Shown here: positions 1 to 9,572 of the stretch, piece by piece
Layout of the letters: each line of letters begins with the position of its first letter
How positions within the stretch are numbered: position 1 is the stretch's first letter
Program-made: the position numbers and the translations under genes
Notes under the pieces: model-generated
Seen by the model: only the letters and a program-made list of their open reading frames with translations
Databases searched by the model: none
Told to the model about the DNA's origin: nothing
Source of the DNA: Parastagonospora avenae f. sp. tritici 18332-5
Lineage: Eukaryota > Ascomycota > Dothideomycetes > Pleosporales > Phaeosphaeriaceae
Reading direction: 5' to 3'
NCBI GenBank assembly: GCA_022559985.1
Contig: JAFJTR010000103.1
Coordinates: 33,220 to 97,219, forward strand
Length of the DNA: 64,000 nucleotides

Positions 1-458
1 ATTTGAACGGTCCAGTGAAGGTTTCATAGATAGTAAACGACATATCGATATTGTCGTATGCGGGTTGTGAAGAGAGTGGTAGGGTAGAGAAGAGTGAGTA
101 GGGGAAGGGGGTGTATATATATGTACGAAGGGCAGCCGTACCTAGGTGGTGAATCGTTAGAGGCAATATTGTGATTTGACGAACGTATGGACAGAGGAAG
201 CGCGACTGGAGAAGCCTCCATCACTGTGTATATACAAAGTGTGGTTCTATGGCTATATGCACAGCAGGGGTGAGGGTGAAGGAACGTGAGAGGACGAAGA
301 GTGGAGAAGCACTAGTGGGCGCTAACGGCTTACGTAAACTGGCCCAAGCTCCACCCCACAGCCGCGGGCCGTTGCTCAGGCTGCGGCTCCGACAGCTCGA
401 CGGCTTTCTTATGCTCATAACTCGCACCTAAAGGACGACCACCCGCCTCTTCCGCCAA
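1..458. other. Intergenic sequence, no gene seen
   Basis: No reading frame here has family features. The stretch from about 430 to 458 directly precedes the macrodomain start codon and would be its 5' leader. The rest shows only simple AT/GA-rich runs. Confidence 0.6.
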
Positions 459-1451
459 ATGTCCAGCGCTTACTATCTCGCCAAACCCATTTCGACCGCA
501 CGGAAATCCAGTCCACCACGGAAAATGGCACCTGTCACTCTCGACGATATTCCGACGCTCACTGAGCTGTACCAGGACAAGACTATCGTGCCTGACGACG
601 ACATATCCTCCACCTATACGCCCTCTCCCACACACAACGACAAGATCAGCATCATCCGAAGAGATATCACCACCCTCGCCATCGACGCCATTGTCAACGC
701 CGCAAACACATCGCTGCTTGGCGGCGGCGGGGTCGATGGAGCAATTCATCGCGCCGCTGGCCCTGAGCTCTACGACGAATGCGAGACCCTCGACGGGTGT
801 GAGACAGGAGATGCCAAAATGACCAAAGGGTACGAACTGCCCAGCAAAAAGGTCATTCACGCTGTTGGTCCCATCTACTGGAAGGAAGGACGATCGGCGT
901 CGGCGAAACTTCTTTCCATGTGCTACAGGACCAGCCTGCAATTGGCTGTCGACAACGGCTGCCGGAGCATCGCTTTCTCTGCTTTGAGCACGGGCGTTTA
1001 CGGATATCCGAGCGACGAAGCAGCTGTGGTTGCGCTGCAGACTGTGCGCCAGTTCTTGGATGAAAATGGCAAGGCGGAGAAGCTGGATCGCGTCATCTTC
1101 TGCAATTTCCTGGAGAAGGACGAGAATGCTTACTATAGGGATATTCAGTAAGTCTGGAAATACTGCTGATTAGACATATCACTAACAAGCTCTTCTAGTA
1201 AATTCTTCCCGATGGTGAAGTCTGCTGAGGACACCGCCGGACAGGACCAGCCCGATCAGCCCGTCGAAACCTCCACCGAGCCTAGTGAGATACTGTCACA
1301 ACTCCCCGATGCGCCGACCGAAGACCCGAAGGACATTACCGATATCGAAGAACCTTCAACAAAGAAGCAAAAGACGGAAGACACGGATGATGACTTTGTG
1401 GTCGTGGAGAAGGAGGATGCTAAGGAAGACAAGCCGAAGCAGGAATTGTGA
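459..1451 (+). CDS. Macrodomain ADP-ribose hydrolase (MacroD-type)
   Basis: Two exons, 459-1147 and 1199-1451, joined by a GTAAGT...CTAG intron; the splice completes a histidine codon (DIH-KFFP) and gives 313 residues. Residues about 60-225 are a macrodomain of the MacroD type: the ADP-ribose-binding motif NAANTSLLGGGGVDGAIH is intact, followed by KKVIHAVGPIYW and a conserved ALSTGVYGYP loop. Such enzymes remove mono-ADP-ribose from proteins or deacetylate O-acetyl-ADP-ribose. The C-terminal 80 residues are acidic and low in complexity, ending near DDFVVVEKED, a tail seen on many fungal members. An in-frame ATG lies 22 codons into the protein (at about 525) and could be the true start, since the N terminus before the domain is not conserved in character. 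Confidence 0.9.
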
Positions 1452-1747
1452 GGAAACGTCGCACTGTGCTGAATTTACCGTAAGTATGCGTGGACACGAG
1501 GCTAGATGAGATGATTGCATGAATGACTTGGATAAAAAAACGGAGTTCCGGCAATGCATGTAACGATATACCCTGGGGCGAATTACAATTGAATGACATT
1601 ACTTTTGAAAAGTTCTGATTTCTGGAACGAATACGTGAACGTGAACGAAGGACAGAAAATATGATCATGGCATAATTTCAGATTTTATACAGTGCGCTAC
1701 AACAACTTGATACAATAACACCAACACCCCCCCTCCTCCTCCCCCCT

Positions 1748-2407
1748 TCACCCCCTAAAAACGCCCCCGGAAGTCTCAACTACGCGAAACCCCCCATCCT
1801 CCGTACTCCGTACATGCACGCGCTCAGGCACCTCCGTCATCTGCACCCCGCCCGCATCCATCGACGCAATACTTACCGCCTTGGCCGTTTCCACATCCCC
1901 CCCACCGCGCCGATTCCTATACCACGGCTTGATAGCTCTATGATAGGTGGTGAAGATGATGAAGGTGAGAACCCCGAGGGCGAAGAAGCCGCCGAACACG
2001 ATGCCAAAGATGATACTGTTGGTGAGCGTGGTTTTGGAGTCGTCATGCGTCTCGGCCCAGGTATAGGAGGGTGAGGGCTTGGGGATGGACGTAGCTGATG
2101 GAATTAGAGATGCGGCCCAGGGTTGCTGTGGTGTGTCGGACCAGGCTGGTGGGGAAGGACTCCAAAGTGGAGGGTCTGCGGTCCAGGTTGGCGCTGCGGG
2201 TGAGGGAACGGCCCAGTCATCTGCGCGAGCCAATATGTTGGCGGTTAGGGTTGATGCTGTCATGTCAAATGGCACACGGGTGGAGATAGCCATCTTGGTG
2301 ATGACGTCTGGCTCTAGTGTAGAGAGCGGAAGGACAAGTGTTGAGCTAGTGAAGAGTGCTAGCGAGAGTATGATGGTCGCGAACATGCTCATACTGTATG
2401 TGTACAT
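1748..2407 (-). CDS. Single-pass membrane protein, function unknown
   Basis: One exon of 219 residues. The N terminus (MFATIILSLALFTSSTLVLP) reads as a signal peptide. The middle is rich in proline, serine and tryptophan. A clear transmembrane helix follows at about residues 132-156 (IIFGIVFGGFFALGVLTFII), with a basic stop-transfer stretch (YRNRRGGG) and a cytoplasmic tail of about 50 residues. This is the plan of fungal type I plasma-membrane proteins with a short Ser/Thr-rich ectodomain, resembling cell-surface sensors but without a WSC or other recognisable domain. The 3' end converges on the macrodomain gene. No family can be named. Confidence 0.65.
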   Translation of the reverse strand: MYTYSMSMFATIILSLALFTSSTLVLPLSTLEPDVITKMAISTRVPFDMTASTLTANILARADDWAVPSPAAPTWTADPPLWSPSPPAWSDTPQQPWAASLIPSATSIPKPSPSYTWAETHDDSKTTLTNSIIFGIVFGGFFALGVLTFIIFTTYHRAIKPWYRNRRGGGDVETAKAVSIASMDAGGVQMTEVPERVHVRSTEDGGFRVVETSGGVFRG

Positions 2408-3638
2408 GTTGCGCGTTGTGTAGATTCTTTTGCAAGAAACCAGCGTAGTGTCACAAACTTATTTGCGAGCGAGTTTGTGGTGAAGATTTGCGAAGTCGTA
2501 AGTTCGCGAATATTCTTTCTTCGTAATTCATAAATTGTGAAGAAAGCGTATGTGAATAGTTCTTCTTAGGGACATTTTCTCGACGATTATATACCCAGTC
2601 CACAAGGGGAAGTGGCTGGCGTAGTGCATGCATGCCGTACATTCCTCGTGTAACTATCCACGTTGGCATGACACAGTTTCGTCGGCTGCGCAACACAGCA
2701 CACGACATTGTGCATTGCTGGATAGCGAATATGGTGGGGTGGAGCAATGATTTTGGTGGTTGTGTATATACAATGTCGGGGGGAGTGTAGACTCCGCAAC
2801 AATCAATTAAGTGGGTCCAGAGAGGCCATATTTGATTTGATTGATTACCTGTTCAGGCCTAGCAGTTACCCGTAGAGGTTTAACTCCTATCTACATAGGT
2901 AAGTGGGTCTTTATAAGAGGCATATTTGATTTGTTTGTTGCGGACTGTGGGGGAGTGACATGAAGTAGTGGGAAAATGGTGAAGTGTTGCGACTGTGTAC
3001 TTTCTTGTCGTCAGGTACAGGTATAGAAGGGCCATTTATCATTCTAAATGTCTAAATCTATCTCACTTAGTAGTGTACGCTTATTGCGGAGTCGAGTCTT
3101 GAGGAGCGGAGACATGATGCATCCTCGCGTGTCCCTTCATCGTGGGATCGCGCCAAGTCAAGACACTGGACCACGTGTGTCAATGCGCTACCCAAATGTT
3201 GTAAGAATGATTCTGCCAGAAAGAGGAGCTCAAAAGCAGTACTAGCGTTAAACGCTAGATGAGCGCATTCTACTCGGCGACTATCTGCCAACCCTTATGT
3301 CTACTAGTGCACCTCGATGACCATAGGCTCGACTGGACTCATCAACCTGAGGACGCTCACATTCATCCAATCTGGCTGTTGGTAGGCCTTGTACGATCGT
3401 ACGGGTGAATAACAACAACGAGGTTCTTCTGGTAAATGGTATTTGTATTGAGTGATCTATGAACGTGGGTGCTACGAAGGTATACCTGAGCTCGGCGCAA
3501 GTTGGACCGCTGTAGGATTGAGGCGGGTATCTTGCGCAGCGTCAGGTGATAGGATCTGTGTATACCGACACCGGCAGAGGCTGCGCCTTGCGTTTGAGGT
3601 CCTCAAAGCACTGGTATCGCTGTTAAGAATGAAACCCC
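2408..3638. other. Long intergenic stretch
   Basis: No convincing gene. Reading frames are short and lack family features. It contains the promoter of the minus-strand membrane protein at its left edge and a pair of direct repeats at 2808-2933. Confidence 0.5.
2808..2933. repeat. Direct repeat pair, about 32 bp, 92 bp apart
   Basis: Two stretches (2808-2839 and 2900-2933) both begin TAAGTGGGTC and end CATATTTGATTTG, with minor differences between. They are in the same orientation. No flanking gene explains them. Confidence 0.6.
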
Positions 3639-3956
3639 TTACCCATATAGTTTGAGTGCCGTCAAGAATGACTCCAGCAAGCCTGCGTAATCACGCTGCG
3701 CTCGAGTGTATAATGGGTAATTCGGTTGTCTGAAGCTGAATATTGCGTCCTCCACAACATCCAATGCATCGGAGGCTTGTCCGCTTGGAAAGGCTGGCCA
3801 ATTCCACGCTTCTATGGCTTTCTTTAGATCGTAAACTGTCGAGGTCTTCTTTCTCGGGCGAGCTTCTCTTGTGAGTGGAAGGTCTTGGGATGGAGTGGAC
3901 TTCTTACCTGCACGCACTGCTATTTCCATGACTAGAAGAACCAGATAGAGTGCCAT
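3639..3956 (-). CDS. Small hypothetical protein, possibly secreted
   Basis: An open frame of 105 residues. The first 16 residues (MALYLVLLVMEIAVRA) are hydrophobic and could be a signal peptide, followed by a basic, serine/proline-rich stretch and a C-terminal part with aromatic residues. No cysteines and no recognised domain. It could equally be a chance frame, since no intron or neighbour supports it. Confidence 0.3.
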   Translation of the reverse strand: MALYLVLLVMEIAVRAGKKSTPSQDLPLTREARPRKKTSTVYDLKKAIEAWNWPAFPSGQASDALDVVEDAIFSFRQPNYPLYTRAQRDYAGLLESFLTALKLYG

Positions 3957-4553
3957 TCTGGGAGTGGGCTGAAGTTCCTGCGATTGGTTCTGATCTCTCT
4001 AATTATCCCCACCGGTTTGATTGACATGTCTGCTTAAGTGGGCAGTTTGGAGGGTTTCTCGCCGCTGTTGTTAGGATCAATAACGCGGGCTGTCATGATG
4101 CAACGTTTGGTGTATTTGTGGGCTCATGCAAAGCTGATTTAACGTTCGTGAAATATTCAAGGCGCCTATAGCAATATACTATGGTTGTTCATCTGAGGAG
4201 AGGAACTCTCTTTCAAGTACAAATTTTCTGAAAGTGTAGACTATCTATGAAAATATTACGCACCACGGCGCAAGGTGAAGGGAACATTACTCTAAAAGAT
4301 CCGATTGGGTCATCCACCTCTATCAACGGTGCAGTCTACCTTGTCGGTACCTTACTATCAGCAAGTCTTCCGGGCCATAAATTGTAACGAACAACGCCAT
4401 GGCGAACTTAAAAGGTACTATTATCTCAGGAATGTCACATCGTGAGAGAAGCTGACTTCGAGCTTGAGGAAAATGACCTTGACGTACGGGTTCTCACATT
4501 CGACGCATTTTAGAAGGGCGTACGGAACCACCTGGATTATGGAGAGAAGATAT
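3957..4553. other. Intergenic sequence left of rearrangement breakpoint
   Basis: No gene seen. Its right edge is the point where similarity to an MFS transporter begins abruptly in mid-helix. Confidence 0.5.
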
Positions 4554-5048
4554 CCTGGTATCTACTCTTCGACCTTTTTTGGCTTTCTGAGCGATAATAA
4601 GCACTTTCGCCTCTCTGCACTCACAGTGACGGCCATTTCTGCTATCAGCTCAGCGCTAGTCGCGTTTTTGTTGTGGGGCTTGGTAGAAAGAGGGAGCACC
4701 GCTTTGCTTATCCTGTTCGCTATCACATTCGGCTTCTTTGCTAGCGCATATAGCGCTACATGGGGTGGCGTAATGATCGATATGGAGAACGATGCCACGA
4801 GACGAAACGAGGCAGTGGACAGTGCTCTGCTTTACGGTCTACTCAATGGCGCGCTTGCAGTCGGCTACGTCAGTGGTGGACTGTTGAGTGTAACATGGAT
4901 TGAGTCTGGTGGCGCAGATCCAATAGGTCACGTTGGATATCAGACGATATACGGGCCTCTCGTCATCTTCACCGGACTTTCTTTGGCGTTCGGTACATGG
5001 GGTCTGGCTTTCACTCCTAGCTGGAAGAATCTGCTACATCTACGTTAG
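4554..5048 (+). pseudogene. MFS transporter, C-terminal half only
   Basis: About 165 residues that match the second half of a monocarboxylate-transporter-like MFS protein: the loop motif GFLSDN after helix 8, then four hydrophobic segments, including ALVAFLLWGLVERG and a helix with GLLNGALAVGYVSGG. Similarity starts abruptly at PGIYSS, and the preceding codons (an ATG at 4464 exists) do not look like the family. The first half is absent upstream. A matching N-terminal half that stops at the corresponding point lies on the other strand at 9573-10360. The frame is open to a normal stop, so decay is recent or the piece is still translated. I infer a gene cut by an inversion. Confidence 0.75.
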
Positions 5049-5318
5049 TCTCCTTCGCGGTAATCGTTGTTTTCACAAGTCTAAGGCAGCCGCAGAAAAT
5101 TCCGACGATGAATGACGGTGGTTTTGTATACGTCACTGACCCGCAGGTGAAAGGTCAAATCAAGCTCGACACGTGACCACGCGTCTCAATTTCTCGAAAG
5201 CGCGCCTAGTTACGCACCAGCGTATATCATATTAAAGAAGTCGACGGGATAAGATATTTTCCCTTACGAATCGTCACCACCTCAGCTCTTTTCTCTACCA
5301 GACTGACAGTATTTCAAC

Positions 5319-6479
5319 ATGCAATCACAGCACCCCCTGCCGCCGCGCACTCTACAGGGTCCCTGCACGGAGAACCAATTCGATTGCAAGAACGATTGTT
5401 TCACCGCATTGATAGTCATGTCTGCGCATCGAACCAAGCCGAGATCGAAGAGTGGTCGGAATGGCAGAGAGCAAGGTTTAGCCACGCCGCCAGCGACCTC
5501 TCCTGTCTTCGCAGCTTACAGCGAAGAAGAACTACAAGGGAAGTCCTCTTCTCAAGTTCAAATTCTCTCAACAGTATCTTACTTACGTATTATAGCCGCG
5601 CAAGCACTTTTGAAGATCCGTTATGGTTGCCCTATCGCTTGGGCGCTTGCACAAGAAGCGAGAGATCTGAATATCGACCAGAGTCTATCGTCCGCGGGTC
5701 TAAGCACTCATCAAGCATTGCCCCGAGAGAGTTATGGGCATTTGAGCTCATCCCCTTCACCGCTCGTGCAAGGAAGATCATCATCTCCCACATCAGTAGA
5801 GCATGCACCACCAAGCCCGAGAAAATCTTCTCCTGTCGGTGGTCTCAAATCGAGGCCTATGATGGGAACCTTTTCGACTTTAATAAGGCCATTAAAGCCG
5901 TCGAGTCGAGCTTCGAAGTCGGTAACAGCTCCTGACCTGAAGCTTTCCTACACCCCACTTGATCAGCTCCGAGACTCTGGCTCATCACCTTATGCGCGCG
6001 GGGTGCGATCCGTCGCGCAACTCCGAAGCGATCCATTTTCTCAAGGAATCTTCCCATCACAAGCAGTGGTTACCGGCACCGAATCTGATGCACGTCAAGC
6101 CTTCATCGAAGGCAACAACTCCGCGCTAGGCGGCGGCAACGTCATTGCAGCGGTCCAGCGTGAAGGTCCAGGAGTGACACTCTCTCGCGGAATATTTCCC
6201 TCCCAAGAAGTCATGTCCAACAATTGGCCAGGAGTTCGCCAGGACTTCCAAGAGACTGAATCGAGCTTTAGTGGCGGCCATGTCTTTGCCGCGCTGAGGG
6301 AGCGAGGCACAATTTTTGAGCACAGTGAGAACAAAGCTGGGGTGGCAGCTCTACGGCGACGAATTGAGCGGGAGAGTTCGAACAATGCGTGGTATAGAGC
6401 ACGTCGGCGGGACACGGGGGATGAGAGTGAGGATGAAGAATTGGATTGGGGTAGTGATGACGAAGTAATAGGTAGATGA
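5319..6479 (+). CDS. Low-complexity protein with a duplicated 48-residue unit
   Basis: One open frame of 386 residues, long for chance at this base composition. The middle is serine/proline-rich (RSSSPTS, PPSPRKSSP), typical of a disordered, phosphorylatable region. Residues about 240-335 hold two tandem copies of a 48-residue unit, each beginning GIFPSQ and ending with a glycine-rich NVIAAVQREG or HVFAALRERG. The C terminus is arginine-rich and then acidic (DESEDEELDWGSDDE). I recognise no family. The start at 5319 has an ACC-like context (TTCAACATG); an ATG at 5418 is an alternative. A second open frame of 183 codons overlaps at 5384-5935 but looks less like a protein. A nuclear or signalling role is possible but unsupported. 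Confidence 0.55.
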   Translation: MQSQHPLPPRTLQGPCTENQFDCKNDCFTALIVMSAHRTKPRSKSGRNGREQGLATPPATSPVFAAYSEEELQGKSSSQVQILSTVSYLRIIAAQALLKIRYGCPIAWALAQEARDLNIDQSLSSAGLSTHQALPRESYGHLSSSPSPLVQGRSSSPTSVEHAPPSPRKSSPVGGLKSRPMMGTFSTLIRPLKPSSRASKSVTAPDLKLSYTPLDQLRDSGSSPYARGVRSVAQLRSDPFSQGIFPSQAVVTGTESDARQAFIEGNNSALGGGNVIAAVQREGPGVTLSRGIFPSQEVMSNNWPGVRQDFQETESSFSGGHVFAALRERGTIFEHSENKAGVAALRRRIERESSNNAWYRARRRDTGDESEDEELDWGSDDEVIGR

Positions 6480-6751
6480 ACAGATGGGGCTGCGTGGATG
6501 GTAGGAAATCAGACGGATGATTTCGAAGAAAGTAGCGAGAAAAGCGGATGAAGTACGAGAATCAAGGACATGGTTTATGTTGATGCCGCTTGTTATCTAA
6601 CGGGTGCAACAACCTGCAGCCGTATCACGCTCGTGTCTAGCGTAGAATCTGAGGACCCACACATCCGCTCTTACGGCTACCCCCTTCGCTTTCGAATTTT
6701 ATACTAAATCTCCTCTTTCAATGCATTCAGTCAGCCCGAAAGAGATGTGCG

Positions 6752-7395
6752 CTAAATGCTGCCTGATAGCACGGCGAACACAAGCGATATAACACTAAGA
6801 ATTCGTAATAGCGTAAGTGGTATTGCAACCACCATGATGACGATCTGTGTGTTGATCCATAGGCCCATGGATGGATCCAACGTCTTCATAGTGGCAACGA
6901 TGTTTGCTCTAACCAGGGTGATATAGCTGAATTTTAAAGATAGAAAGAACATCGTAGCGCTTATGATCGCGAATACGAACACGAGGAATGTAGCCACGAT
7001 TAATATAGCTGAAAGTGGTAGAAGTATAGCTCCCTGAATATATAGAAACTCAGCGGCGTTGGTAAATGTGAATGGATCATCCCAGAGGGCTCGCAAGGCA
7101 GATCGGAGACGCAATCTACACCCAGGCCATCACTACGTTACGAAGTCCAGATGTTCAGATTCCCTGTGGGCACAGAATTGCTCTACGAGGGATGGCTGTC
7201 GCGGATCACACAGCGGTAGCGGGTGCTTCCAGTACGTGCACGTCTCTGGATGGTATGGTATCCAATCTCGAAAACATTCGGACCCAATGAGGTGTCCACA
7301 GTCCGTGAGTCAAATAGCTTGCTCAGTTGTGTATGGCTCCAGACAGATCATACAAACTTCATCAGCCTGAGGGGTGAAAATAGTGTAATCATATT
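6752..7395 (-). pseudogene. RING-finger membrane protein, broken
   Basis: Reading the minus strand from about 7375, a RING-like finger is visible: VCMICLEP, then TDCGHLIGSECFRDW, then TCTYW. The spacing follows the degenerate fungal RING pattern, though the last zinc ligand pair reads CxxW. An in-frame TGA at 7312-7310 interrupts the finger just before LTDCGH; CGA to TGA would explain it as a C-to-T change. After a second stop near 7120, an open frame (7114-6752, 120 residues) carries three hydrophobic helices such as LSAILIVATFLVFVFAII. Fungal RING E3 ligases with C-terminal helices have this order, so I read both parts as one decayed gene. The 120-residue part alone could still be expressed. 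Confidence 0.5.
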
Positions 7396-7850
7396 CACAC
7401 TGGCCGAATGAACATGAGGTCATTGGAGTCTCCATGTTGGTTTGTAGAGAGGAGAAAAGCTTGGAGAAGGGGCATTACGCATTATATAGACAAGAGGATC
7501 GACTGTGAAGGACTGGGTCCAAATCGACGTAAGACCACGATGGCTCTGAATTTAATAAACGTGATTCAACCATCAGCTCGTCGTGCGTTTTGGGCCTGTA
7601 CAATGATTTGCACTGTTTGCACACAACGATCGCTGCGTCACTGCGCCTCGAATACGTGACGCAATGGAGACAAAGTTGCTTTCTGACAGTGCTCTCTGAT
7701 CTCCATCATGGTACCTCTCATGCCTTAGCATCTGTCGAGCAGAATGCGGACATTGCAAGCGACTGCATTATTCTGTAAGCGGTTTCCATCATTGAGATCA
7801 ACATGATCAACAAGCATCGATTCGGGTCTGATACTTTGCGCGCAAATAGC
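7396..7850. other. Intergenic sequence, no gene seen
   Basis: Only short frames without family features. It ends at the target-site duplication of the solo LTR. Confidence 0.5.
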
Positions 7851-7855
7851 GTCAA

Positions 7856-8090
7856 TGTTGGTAGGGTCTTAGCACTAGTGCTGAAAGGAAATAACGATAA
7901 CTAGGAATGCATTCTGTTCGGTGATTGTTGTTGATTCATGTTACGGAGGAGGAAAACTATAGAAGAGATAGGCTCAGGGGTTCTGGTCTGAGCGCTGCTT
8001 GGACGCCGCGATTAGCGCGTCTGACCGCGTGACCAAGATCAGTGCGCCTGATCGCGTAGCTGAGGTATTGACGATACTTGTGATCCGACA
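7856..8090 (+). mobile_element. Copia-type solo LTR, copy A
   Basis: A 235 bp element that starts TGTTGG and ends CCGACA (near-perfect terminal inverted repeat) and is flanked on both sides by the 5 bp direct repeat GTCAA (7851-7855 and 8091-8095). It is strongly similar along its length to 41360-41565 and, inverted, to 42217-42446. No internal retrotransposon sequence adjoins it, so it is a solo LTR left by recombination. Confidence 0.88.
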
Positions 8091-8538
8091 GTCAACCATT
8101 CTTGACTCTCACAGTTGGTTGGATAAAGGTTATTAGCGCGATGGGGAGATCATGAATGTTGTTTGTAAGAGATTCAACATTGACTACATCCGCGTGAAGC
8201 CTAATGTTGGATGTGGGAGCACTGTGTAGATATGAAGGAGGAAGAAGGTTGTTGTATTGAGAGAGCTATAAAGAGCGATTATATACACAACCAGATGAGT
8301 AAGCAGGTGACTAACAGAATCACGTGAGGTGCTGTAAGCCTAGGGCACCTTGCACGGTCACGTGTATTATCCACCAGCCAATCAGACCACCACTTCATGT
8401 ATATAAGCTTAGATCACGGACATCTCAGTCCAGAACACTACACATCAATACAATTACTACCCCAACTGCTTACAGGTGCATTTCACGGTGTACCGTTGTC
8501 AGATAGAACGAGCTAAAGCAAGGTCGGATCTGTACAAT
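8091..8538. other. Intergenic sequence with promoter-like features
   Basis: No gene seen. A TATA-like box (TGTATATAAGC near 8398) and a stretch starting TGTTGGATGTGGG near 8204 give it the look of another old LTR, but no target-site duplication or matching end could be found. TGTCAGATAG at 8497 repeats the outer end of the neighbouring LTR 42 bp away. Confidence 0.35.
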
Positions 8539-9110
8539 TGTCAGATAGCAGGTGTTGCGCAGGCAGTCGAGTCTTGGGGTCGATCGCAGCTATGTCGGCC
8601 CACCCGCCTTGTGTGAGATCTAAAGGGGTTCTTGAAAAATGTTGATGATTGAAGTGATTGATTGTCCTCCCTCGTCTGATCTATGAACAGGTAGCTTTTA
8701 TCCCCCGCCCTTGTGCGAGCAGCCGCGCGGTCCATTCCATGCAGTTCCATTCCAGCCGAGCCTGTGATGCGGCCAGCCTTGCTCATATCTGACACACCCC
8801 CTCAGCTTAGATGTCTATCTAAGCTGGATAGCTACTTGCAGTGTCTTATAAGGTAACTAGCTCTAGTCTCTCTTAGAGCTTGTTTAGTGATAGTTCTTAG
8901 TAGTTTAGCTTATCTGTGCGTTCTACAAGATTAAGGTAATCGAGGAAGGTATTCTATTTGTTTCTAGGGAGAGCCTTAGTAAGGCCGTCAGCAGGCATGC
9001 TGGCAGAGGGTATGTACTTAACTGAGATTGCAGTGTTTGTTCGTGGGCACCAAGTTCAATTTCTAGCCTTAGTAGGAATTCGATAATCGTCTGTCGAGTT
9101 TTGGTGGTCG
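8539..9110 (-). mobile_element. Decayed copia retrotransposon: LTR plus RNase H end
   Basis: Read on the minus strand, the right part (about 9110-8885) encodes the end of a Ty1/copia RNase H: ADGLTKALPRNK, then a stop, then NTFLDYLNL. The coding signal jumps between frames upstream of this (VPTNKH in another frame), so it is dead. It is followed by a polypurine tract (GCTGAGGGGGTG, near 8805-8795) and a 256 bp LTR at 8794-8539 whose ends TGTCAGATA and TATCTGACA are inverted repeats. The rest of the element and the second LTR are missing. This LTR is a different family from copies A-C. Confidence 0.8.
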
Positions 9111-9572
9111 GAACACCGATGTTCAAAAAGCGAGGGATGTTCGTCAGTTGTTAGTAGCACTTGTAAGGGTGCGATAGATTAACTATAGGTGCAAGGTAAA
9201 CAGTGATGAATTCGATAGAGAAGCTACACTAAACCTGCGCTGAGTCTATGTATCGCGTAGTGCTAGGTTTGAGAAACTTCCAGAGGTTCCTAGAGCGCCG
9301 ATGAAGGTCCAAGGGTTCCACCCAACAACACCCTAACAAAGGCTACAAGCCGAGTACTACTAATTAGGGCTTCAGCCTCTTACAGCACTTCCTTTGCAGC
9401 GCGATAGTTGCAGTAAGTGGGTGTACAATATTGTACGATGGGGTTGATCAAGTTACGAGTGTATATTGTTGCAGATTGATGATGTTCTATCTATCATACG
9501 AACGCGTACATATACAGTTCTACTGTGCAGGCCTGTACATCAGCAGCTCACGTGATAATGAGGATTGCTATG
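9111..9572. other. Non-coding sequence next to breakpoint
   Basis: No gene seen. It may contain further unrecognisable copia sequence. Its right edge is the point where the MFS N-terminal half stops. Confidence 0.4.

Noticed and set aside
5384..5935. 183-codon frame overlapping the 386-residue gene
   Set aside because: Same strand, different frame; the other frame is longer and has the Ser/Pro-rich and repeated composition of a real protein, so this is treated as a shadow.
8204..8490. Possible additional LTR starting TGTTGGATGTGGG with a TATA-like box
   Set aside because: No matching end and no target-site duplication could be found, so it is described only as promoter-like sequence.
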